A stretch of 64,000 nt of DNA from Galeruca laticollis (Eukaryota > Arthropoda > Insecta > Coleoptera > Chrysomelidae), in NCBI GenBank assembly GCA_963921935.1, contig OY998175.1:222224517-222288516 (forward strand), given 5' to 3'. Below the pieces are notes generated by a model. That model was given only the letters and a program-made list of their open reading frames with translations, was not told where the DNA came from and made no database searches. The position numbers and the translations under genes are program-made. This document shows positions 34,201-41,542 of the stretch, piece after piece (the first letter of the stretch is position 1; the number at the start of each line of letters is the position of its first letter).

Positions 34201-37200
34201 AGTTGAAAAAGAAACGTACGCAATAGTAGAAGCACTGAAAAAGTGGCGACATTTTTTAATTGGTAGACATTTTCAGCTCATTACGGATCAGAAGTCAGTG
34301 GCATTTATGTTTAATAACAAGTCCTCTTCCAAAATCAAAAATGAAAAAATTCAACGTTGGCGTTTGGAATTGTCATGCTATAAGTATGATATCGTTTACA
34401 GGCCAGGAAGTCAAAACACGGTAGCTGATACATTTTCCCGTATTACTTCTGCAATCATGTCAATGGCTGATCAAAAGAAATCATTTGATTTACATTCTTC
34501 TTTGTGACACCCTGGTATTACCCGGTTTTTCCAATGGATACGCTGCAAAAATCTCCCTTATTCTGTGGAAGACGTCCGTCAAATTATCTCCTCATGTCCT
34601 GTTTGTGCTGAAATTAAACCAAAATTTCATAAAAATTAAGAAACGTTAATCAAAGCCACCTCACCATTTGAACGTCTTAATTTGGATTTTAAAGGTCCTT
34701 TGCTTTCATCTTTAAGAAATAAGTACTTACTAACCGTTTTTAATGAATTTTCCAGATTCCCATTCGCATTTCCATGTTCCGACATATCATCCTCTACAGT
34801 TATCCAATGTTTGCGTCAAATATTTTCTACATTTGGCACTCCGACATATGTTCATTCTGACCAAGGTACTTCTTTTATGTCCCGTGAAGTCATTTTTAGA
34901 GTCTCATGGTATTGCTTCAAGTCGCACGACTCCCTATAATACTCAGGTTAATGGTCAGTGCGAACGATTTAATGGAATTATATGACAAACCATCCAGTTG
35001 GCTTTAAAATCTCAAAATTTGAAGATAAACCAGTGGGAGCAGCTTCTAGTGGCTTTTCTTCACTCTATTAGATCTCTTTTATGTACTGCTATCAACTCGA
35101 CCCCACATGAACGTATGTTTAAATATGTGAGACGCTCAACTTATGGATCGTCAGTTCCTACATGGCTAGCTGCACCAGGACCAATACTATTAAAGAGATT
35201 TGTCCGTTCGAATAAATACGAACCCTTAGTTGACGAAGTCCAACTCCTAGAAGCCAACTCGGAATACGCCCATATCCGACTGGAAAATGGAGAAGAAAAG
35301 ACAGTATCAACTCGGCATTTAGCTCCTCGAGGAGACATATCATTAATTCGCTGTGATGAAAATTCTGTCAATCAAGATCAAGTCCATTCAAATCAAGAGC
35401 ATCAAAATCAAGACCAAATCATTCACGAAAGTCGAGACCAAAACATTCAAGAAAATCAAGACCATCTGATTCAAGACCACTCCATTCAAGAACAGAACAA
35501 TCAAGACGCAGTACTCAATATCGATAGGCCAGTTAGGACACGAAGGCGTCCTCAATATTTAGAAGACTTCCTCAAGAAATGAGAAGGCGGGAAGAACGTC
35601 ATAATATTACTGTCTTGATTATATCCATGACATTGTCAGTTATGTTACAAAGTTGTCATTGTCAATAATTTTATGTCAGTTATTTTCTGTAGAATAAAGC
35701 CCCATTCTAAAGGTAATCCATTGTATTCACTACAACTACTTTTTACCAATTCAACTTATTAACACATCAAACTATTGATTGACTCTGCCACAACTGATCT
35801 CTATTTATATATAGGAAGAACTTTCCAGAAAGGACTAAAATATTCTATAAGATACTAGTATGTCAATATGGAACACAATTGAAAAAATCTTGAAAATTCT
35901 AGACTGTCACCTTGACATTTGCATATCTCATTTGGGGCGAGCTAGCAAAAGTACATTTGGAAGCTGTTGAAAGAGTACAAAATAGATTCCTGAGATATCT
36001 TTATTTCAAGAAATACTGAAAATGGCCGGACTATGTAAAAGTGAGATCAACAAAATTACGTATAGAATTGAATGTTATTTCTCTACAGTCTAGACGTCAG
36101 TTATTAGCAATCACCTTGTATAAATTGGTAAACAGTATCACAAATTCTAGTGCTATACTTTCTTTAATACCCTTTAAAGTACCCCAAAAGGTAACAAGAT
36201 GCAAAATTCCTTTTGGAATACTAGAATCTTCCATCTCCTCCTCACCTCTGAATTCCTTGTTGAAACTAGCGAACAATGTATATCAATTGTCGGAAATAAA
36301 TTTTTTAATCCCGTTGTCGCAATTTAGGCATGACATATATAAATATTTAAAAATTACCGGAGTATAAGATATTCGGTGTGGTTCTGTCAGTTTTGTAGTT
36401 TCTATTTTGTACTTTGTATTTTATATTTTGTATTATATAGCTAATGTCCTTATAATTAGGTTGTAAAACCTGTTAGGACTTTAATAAATAAATAAACATT
36501 TAAAAAAATATGTTTTGGTATAAAACTGTATATTTTCTTTGATAATACAGATATTTGAGAAATTCAAAAAACAAAAAGTTTGGAAAACATGAGGCTATAG
36601 CACAATTGCATCATACATCCGTTGTTGTTGCTAATGCTCAAATTTAACTTGAAAAAACTATTCTTATTTTTGCACCCTGTATAATCCCAAAACTGAAATC
36701 TGAATAAAAATTCTATCACAGTGCCATTACCAACGAAAAAATAACTCGAAATCGATTTATCGGTTCGTGAAAAAATCAACTTTGAAATTGAGCATAATTT
36801 TTAGTTGTGTGTTATTTTTGCTCGGCAGTGTATGTTGATGTGTTCACTTTATATAAAAAAGAAGAATACATTCCAAAAAGTATGTTATCATTAAAAGGCT
36901 TCTGTTTATGTGTAATTAACTATTTATTTAATTATAGGCGCAAATGTTCAGATACATCCGTAGAAACTGTCTGTTTAACAACATTTAAAACAAAAAAGTT
37001 TTAAATTTACTAATATTTTGATATCGTCTAAGAGGAGTCTCTCATTTATTTATAAAAGAAAATATAACGCAAAAAGGGTGTAAAACACTAAGCCGCACTA
37101 TTAACAACACTAGAACAATTTCATCACGTCTACAGTAGTTTCGACTTGATAGTTAGGTAGCGCTGGGATCTTAATTTAGGATCCCAATAAATAAAATAAA

Positions 37201-37358
37201 TATACCTGATATAAATCGTATATCAAGACAAATACCATATAATTGAAAGTGAATTTATCTATCTCAATAGTAATAAAAATTATCTCGATTTGAAATAAAG
37301 AAAAAAAAACTAACGAATTTTTTTTTCGATTTCTACTTACCAAAAATATTCTAGGCAT
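31212..37358 (-). CDS. Small secreted protein of 72 residues, three exons
   Basis: Exon 1 is 37358-37341 (MPRIFL) with donor GTAAGT. Exon 2 is 31579-31497 after a TTTCAG acceptor and ends at donor GTAAGT. Exon 3 is 31329-31212 after TTTTTCAG and ends in TAA. The first join is phase 0, and the second splits one Arg codon. The product starts with a clear signal peptide (MPRIFLLLLIIFCLIFITDS) and continues IQPRAPNFQYYERPK, then YRYPYYDENGIGRLLYGYGD and DKLYKYTVFSPLEGIH. The mature part is about 49 residues, Tyr/Gly-rich and without cysteines. I do not recognise the family; a secreted peptide or cuticle-associated protein is possible. The first intron of about 5.8 kb holds Gypsy A inside a Gypsy B LTR plus a LINE tail. 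Splice sites, reading frame and signal peptide agree, so the model is good; transcription is unverified. Confidence 0.75.
31784..31833 (+). repeat. Gypsy B LTR, left fragment (split by Gypsy A)
   Basis: The TGTTATAACTTTCACAACTT start matches the LTR copy at 57116-57418. The fragment is cut after ACTAC, where Gypsy A inserted, and resumes at 35735. Orientation is given as written, and the 57116 copy reads the same way. Confidence 0.82.
31989..32740 (+). pseudogene. Gypsy A gag with zinc knuckle
   Basis: The start is ATG 31989 (MDKLLRPDRLDIDVTLGNAG), 24 bases after the LTR. The capsid-like core (WNHWYRSFVNFLEAADAKDN, RQLAGESIDQYLQTLKQMSK, DSFISGLSSPQIRQRLLEHS) is followed by CFFCGRNRHLREHCPAK at about 32630-32672, a CCHC knuckle. 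The frame shifts near 32720 into the protease frame. Gag assembles the particle and binds the RNA. The same gag type is found in Gypsy D on the other strand, so these two elements are one lineage. Confidence 0.82.
32720..33890 (+). pseudogene. Gypsy A protease and reverse transcriptase
   Basis: The protease motif ALVDTGSSDSYIS (about 32850-32890) and IIGYDILKQH (about 33070-33100) are intact. The RT begins with KEKIMEPSISPWRAQPLVTS and MCIDYSQTINKYTLLDTYPL. A TAA at 33452-33454 interrupts it, and the same frame continues with FSTIDLCSAYYQIPIK, YQFTRIPFGVTNGVACFQ and AYLDDVTVCG, which is preceded by a TAG (33665-33667). The catalytic Y-L-D-D is still present. A third break lies before 33911. 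The protease releases the mature proteins, and RT copies the RNA into DNA. Confidence 0.82.
33911..34507 (+). pseudogene. Gypsy A connection and RNase H domain
   Basis: The 198-residue open stretch opens with RMLGMFAHYSKWVPKFSEKI (RT connection). It continues with the RNase H core LTVETDASEFAIAAQLSQ, FSRTLFSQEQKHSSVEKETY (acidic Glu), FQLITDQKSVAFMF (third acidic residue) and YRPGSQNTVADTFSR, the typical end of a Gypsy RNase H. It stops at 34505-34507. The domain removes RNA from the RNA-DNA hybrid. Confidence 0.83.
34508..35582 (+). pseudogene. Gypsy A integrase with Gln/Asn-rich C-terminus
   Basis: A zinc-binding segment (about 34510-34640: HPGITRF, CPVCAEIKPKFH) is followed by the core LNLDFKGPLLSSLRNKYLLT (first Asp), PTYVHSDQGTSFMS (second Asp) and, in a shifted frame, NGQCERFNGII (catalytic Glu, about 34960). 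The frame 34998-35582 carries the C-terminal part and ends in an irregular Gln/Asn/Asp/His repeat (NQDQVHSNQEHQNQDQ, IQENQDHLIQD) before RPVRTRRRPQYLEDFLKK. Frame breaks near 34640, 34910 and 34985 inactivate it. The low-complexity tail is unusual for an integrase. Confidence 0.8.
35735..35925 (+). repeat. Gypsy B LTR, right fragment
   Basis: After the ACTAC duplication the LTR resumes (ACTACTTTTTACCAATTCAA) and follows the 57116-57418 copy through CTCTATTTATATATAGGAAG, a TATA-like core, to about CTAGACTGTCACCTTGACA. There it is cut by a LINE tail, so about 70 bases of the LTR are missing. Confidence 0.8.
35926..36495 (+). pseudogene. LINE 3' end, RT C-terminal fragment
   Basis: Broken frames read HLEAVERVQNRFLRYLYFKK, then LQSRRQLLAITLYKLVNSIT (36080-36140) and LSQFRHDIYKYLKITGV before a stop at about 36366. 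This is the C-terminal layout of a Jockey/R1-like LINE. An AT-rich 3' UTR follows and ends in AATAAATAAATAAA. It is a 5'-truncated insertion abutting the LTR fragment. Confidence 0.72.
36496..37340. other. No gene seen; intron 1 sequence of the small secreted protein gene
   Basis: AT-rich intronic sequence. Near 36674 a CACCCTGTATA and near 36829 a CGGCAGTGTATG resemble ends of Tc1/mariner-type elements. About 37169-37195 has a short GGGATC..GATCCC palindrome. No coding frame supported. Confidence 0.5.
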
Positions 37359-38028
37359 TTTAAATTATTGCTGACCAAACACTGCCGATGCCGTAACACT
37401 AATTTAATGTGTGCGAAATGATAGAAAGTGAAAGCAGTAAGAAAGTTCCCCACTATGTACAGGTGCATTCGGTGTTACGTGACACGGTCAGAGCTTATAC
37501 AGTTTATGTAATTAGGAAGGCCGATTACGCAGTTTATGATGATAATTTTAATAATAGTTTCGATGTGGTAATCAATGAATTAAGGAACTTGTGAACTTTT
37601 TGTTGAAATCTTTGTGAATATGTATAATAATGAATGAAATTTTTAAACAAGGACTTGTTTATTAATTTTTATTTGAACATTTTAATTAGGCAAGTGCTTC
37701 AATGATTATAGGGTCGTTAGCAGTATGACTTGCAATAGATTACAAAAAATATACAGTGGACGCGATAAGTATGGAAATATCAAGATATCTTTGTCATCTC
37801 TTAAGATACGTTAACAAAATTGTGGTTATGTATGTAGGGGAGCGGGGAGCTAGTTATAACAATGTTTCGTTTCTTGGCTATGAAAGCTTACTTGTTGGGC
37901 ATTTAGGAAAAACAGCAGTACTGTTCGAACGAACTACTATTCAACTATCGATTTCAAATAAAATACTGATCAAACCTGCGACGAATTCTTGTAACAATGC
38001 TTTGAAAAAAAGTGACGAGTGTTAGAAC
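37359..38028. other. Upstream flank of the small secreted protein gene
   Basis: The promoter and 5' UTR of the minus-strand gene should lie here. Two plus-strand frames (37409-37594 and 37756-38025) show no recognisable domain and may be chance or retroelement debris. Nothing else can be supported. Confidence 0.4.
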
Positions 38029-38907
38029 TGTAATGTTTTGCTTATTTATTTAAAACGTTTTTATTACGGGTGGGATAAATTTTAAACACTCGGTGGGTTC
38101 ACTTACTTAATTTATTGTTACGAAACAGCACACGACTCTGTCTAAGCCAGGTATGAAAATTATGGCGGATACGCAGGTTTTTTTATAACTGTTTACGACT
38201 ATCTTATCTAAACATTGTTTTTGTGACCAGACTTATCTAGAAAATGCCAGAACCAATTGTTTCTGTGTGTGTAAGCCGCAGTCCGGAATTTTCTGGTAAA
38301 AAAGGCTTTAATATAAATAAAGGACCGATCAGCGGATAAGTTTAGTTGATAATTTGACATCGTGAGATAAACAAGTAAATAAGTAATGAAATTGACTGTC
38401 TCGACCCTTACTTCGTGGAATATGCTCATATTAGTGTTTTTAAATGAAACTCAAGGTCTCTAGTTAATTCCACAATATAATACAAGTTATTGAAAATTCT
38501 AAAAAATTGACAATTGTTTCGATAAATCAATATCATCGAGGTCTCTAGTTAATTCCACAATATAATACAAGTTATTGAAAATTCTAAAAAATTGACAATT
38601 GTTTCGATAAATCAATATCATCGATGATATTGATTTATCGAAACAATTGTCAATTTTTTAGAATTTTCAATAACTTGTGTTATATTGTGGAATTACCTAG
38701 AGACATTGAGTTTCATTTAAAAACACTAAGTAAATAAGTGAATATAAATTAGTGAACTGTTTATATAAATTAGTTTAAGTGCATATACTGTGTATAATTA
38801 GTGTTAGTGATTAGTTTAGCGTTTAAATAAGTTAGCAAGTAGCCATACCGTGTGTTTAAAACTTATCCCACCCGTTTGCTGTTTAAATAAATTAGAAAAA
38901 CATTACA
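38029..38907 (+). repeat. 5' LTR of Gypsy C, with terminal inverted repeats of its own
   Basis: It starts TGTAATGTTTT and ends AAAACATTACA. The inverted match extends inward: GGGTGGGATAAATTTTAAAC (38068 on) pairs with 38852-38873 at 21 of 22 positions, and TTATTTAAA pairs with TTTAAATAA. Of the 879 bp, 355 are the foldback insertion plus its duplication, so the native LTR is about 525 bp. A TATAAATAAAGGACC-type segment near 38310-38330 is a candidate core or polyadenylation region. Confidence 0.75.
38385..38727. mobile_element. Foldback (hairpin) element, copy 2, in the Gypsy C LTR
   Basis: Its left arm AATGAAATTGACTGTCTCGA matches copy 1 at 27536. The long hairpin is centred at about 38625 (ATCAATATCATCGATGATAT). 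A stretch of about 100 bases on the left arm is tandemly duplicated (GGTCTCTAGTTAATTCCACA at about 38454 and 38540). It is flanked by the 12-bp direct repeat AAGTAAATAAGT (38373-38384 and 38728-38739). Ends, orientation of the unique arm and duplication length agree with copy 1. Confidence 0.85.
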
Positions 38908-38925
38908 TTGGTGTCAGAAGGGGGA
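38908..38925 (+). promoter_or_regulatory. Primer-binding site candidate of Gypsy C
   Basis: TTGGTGTCAGAAGGGGG directly follows the LTR end. A TGGTGTCAGAAG-type sequence at this place is common in Gypsy elements and would pair with a tRNA 3' end to prime minus-strand DNA synthesis. Confidence 0.65.
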
Positions 38926-38951
38926 TAATATAAATAAATTGCTACGCAAAA

Positions 38952-40309
38952 ATGGCCAAGAGACTATGTGATCTGAAAGTGGCGGAATTAAGAGCAGAAT
39001 TGGAAGATCGTGAGTTGGAAACGTCCGGTAAGAAAAGTGAATTAGTAAAATGACTTAAAGTGGCACTGTAAAATGACGGCTTTGATCCAGAAACAGTTTT
39101 ATTTAATGACGAGGCTATTTCTGCTATGAAGAACGACATTTCTACAAACATGGACGAGAACATTTCTGCTATGAAGAACGATATTTCTGCTATGAATAAT
39201 GATACTTCTGCAGATATCTTATCATTGAAAAATGACATTGCTGCTGAAGTCGAGAATAAAATTTCGTCCCTAAAATCAGACATGGAGAATAAAATGACAA
39301 CGATGGAAAATCAGATGGACGAGAAAATCAAGGAGTTAGAGACAAAGATTGCCGATTTAAGAACACAAGACACTTCAGCAGAAGAAAAGAAGATCGAGAT
39401 CTGCAAGCCAGAAACACAACCCAAGATAGATGATATTGGCAGTTTTGCCCGAGTCAAGGCCCCAACGTTCGATGGACCAATTATGTGAAACAGTTTGAAG
39501 CAGCCGCTAGAGTTAATAATTGGTCCGATAAGGAGAAAGCAGTGAACCTAACTATAGCGCTTCGGGGAGATGCCTTAGATGTACTTCAGACGATACCACT
39601 TGAAGAAACGGATAACTTCGAGCAGCTGAAGAAGAGGTTGGGCATGCGATATGGTCACGAACATTTGTACAGATTCCAGCTGAAGAACCGAAGGCGGAAA
39701 CGTGACGAATCCCTTCAAGAGTGTGAAAGGGATATTGCCCGACTAGTTCGATTTGCTTATCCGTCAGCACCAGATAACATGATGGAATGTTTAGGCATCC
39801 AGGCCTTTATTGACGGCTTATGTGACCACGATATGGAGAAGACGCTTCGATTAGCCAATCCTAAAACATTGGTCGATGCATTGACTGCTGCTCTTGAATG
39901 TGAAGCAGCCACGTTGGCTTCGAGATACAGCAAAGGTAGGACCATGCAGGAAAAAGGTGACGATGACAGACTTGACCAGATCGTCAACCTGTTGAAAGGT
40001 ATGGTAGACGTGAAGCCGAAGATCAGGTGCCGTAATTGTGGCGAGCTAGAGCATGCACGCAGTTTGTGTAAGCGTCCTACGACTCCTGCAAACCAAGAAC
40101 CTCTTAAATGCAAAGCAGCCACGAAGGGCTCGCGGTACAACAAAGGTAGGACCATGCAGGAAGAAGATGACGATGACAAACTTGACCAAATCGTCAACCT
40201 GTTGAAAGGTATGGCAGACAAGAAGCCGAAGAAGATCAAATGCCGGAAGTGTGGCGAGCTACAGCACGTACGCAGTCCGTCTAAGCGCCCCAAGACTCCT
40301 GTAACCTAA
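38952..40309 (+). pseudogene. Gypsy C gag: SAP-like N-terminus, coiled coil, capsid, duplicated zinc knuckle
   Basis: ATG 38952 opens MAKRLCDLKVAELRAELEDR and LETSGKKSELVK, a SAP-motif pattern (DNA-binding helix-extended loop-helix). A TGA (39051-39053) and a TAA soon after interrupt it, but the frame continues into the Met/Asp/Ile-rich coiled coil of 39126-39400 (ISAMKNDISTNMDENISAMK). After a shift near 39485 comes the capsid-like part (AARVNNWSDKEKAVNLTIAL, FQLKNRRRKRDESLQECERD), then CRNCGELEHARSLC, a CCHC knuckle. The last 70 residues are a tandem copy of the preceding segment, with CRKCGELQHVRSPS losing the final Cys. Assembly of genomic RNA is the expected role; the SAP-like part could bind host DNA (inference). 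Confidence 0.75.
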
Positions 40310-41542
40310 GAACTCCAGTCACAGGGGAAATTAGAGAGGAGTGAACATTCAGCTGATGTGAATCACCGAAAAGCAAACTCTTTGCCTAGACGGCCATGCT
40401 CTGTAGACTATTCACAATGCAACCAGTCGAAATCTAAGGAAGTTGTAGTTTCAAGAATTACAGTAGTCAACGAGAAATGGTCACCCACCAGGATCAGAGA
40501 AGATCAGGAGAATGATCCTCACCTGAAGATGATCCGGCAATGGAAGGAAGAAAATCGGCGACCTACCTGGCAAGAAGTGTCAAGACTTTCACCGAAACTC
40601 AAGACGTATTGGGCTCAGTGGGACTCCCTTGTCCTGGTAGAAGGGCTGTTGAAAAGGGTCCTTGAAAACGATGATGGTTCCGAGATGAGAAGACTGTTAG
40701 TTATCCCTAGAACGAGAGTAGCTGAGGTACTGAAGAAGTTACACGACAGTCCATCAGGAGGTCATCTGGGAGTGAAGAATACTCTTCAGCGAGTCCGTGA
40801 AAGGTTTTATTGGATGAACAGCTCCGACGATGTGAAGGACTGGTGTAAGAAATGTACGACTTGTGCTACGAGTAATGGACCACATCGCAAGAGAAAGGCA
40901 CCCATGAAACAGTACAATGTTGGAAGCTCTTTCGAAAACCTAACCTAACCATTTCCGACGACAGAAAATGTATCAAATACATACTGGTTCTAATGGATTA
41001 TTTCACAAAATGGGGGAAATTTACGCTATCCCGAACCAAGAGACCACAACTGTAGCAGATGTATTGGTGAAAGAATGTATCATCCGATATGGAGTGCCGA
41101 AATTTCGAAAGTCATCTATTCCAGGAGATTTGCGAGAAGCTGGGAATGAAGAAGACCAGAACAACAACATTACATCCACAGTCAGATGGAATGGTCGAGA
41201 GAATGAACAGGACGATTGGAAAATACCTGTCCAAAGTAGTATCCGGCCATCAGAGAGAGATTGGGACCAGTATCTTTCCCTATTCGCATTGGCTTATCGA
41301 TCTGCCGTTAATGAGTCCACGAGTGAAACACCGGCGAAAATCCTGTTTGGACGTGAAATGAGGCTTCCTTGTGACCTGGAATTTGGCTGTCGGCCTGGAG
41401 AAGATCTAGCAGGCGAAGACTACGTGATCCAATTGAGAAGAAGGCTGGACGATATTCATGAATTAGTTCGAACAAATCTTCAAGTTGCCAGCGACAGAAC
41501 GAAAAGTCGGTACGACACGCAGGCCACAGAAGGCGGTTTTAA
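40310..41542 (+). pseudogene. Gypsy C RNase H end and integrase (left of the piggyBac insertion)
   Basis: HRKANSLPRRPC (about 40360-40395) is the usual peptide just after a Gypsy RNase H, so protease, RT and most of RNase H have been deleted between gag and here. The integrase zinc domain follows (LHDSPSGGHLGVKNTLQRVR, CKKCTTCATS, 40740-40875). The core is broken over three frames: LVLMDYFTKWG (first Asp, about 40985), RNFESHLFQEICEKLGMK without the usual second-Asp block before it, and PQSDGMVERMNRTIGKYL (catalytic Glu, about 41180). The C-terminal part is SETPAKILFGREMRLPCDLE up to the TTAA at 41539. Integrase would insert the cDNA; this copy cannot. Confidence 0.8.

Larger units (their letters stand above)
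31834..35734 (+). mobile_element. Gypsy A: LTR retrotransposon (3.9 kb) nested in the Gypsy B LTR
   Basis: The left LTR of about 132 bp (31834-31965, starting TGTCATAATATTAC) and the right LTR of about 138 bp (35597-35734, ending CACTACA) are alike except for a short GTCATT insertion and point changes. Both sides carry the 5-bp target duplication ACTAC (31829-31833, 35735-35739). Coding order is gag, protease, RT, RNase H, integrase on the plus strand. No envelope gene is seen. The LTRs are short for Gypsy elements. Confidence 0.9.

Noticed and set aside
36041..36367. Independent 108-residue gene
   Set aside because: The sequence and its upstream frames match the C-terminal end of a LINE reverse transcriptase, followed by an AATAAA-rich tail.
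37409..38025. Two small plus-strand frames as genes
   Set aside because: No recognisable domain, no splice or start support; kept only as an unexplained flank.
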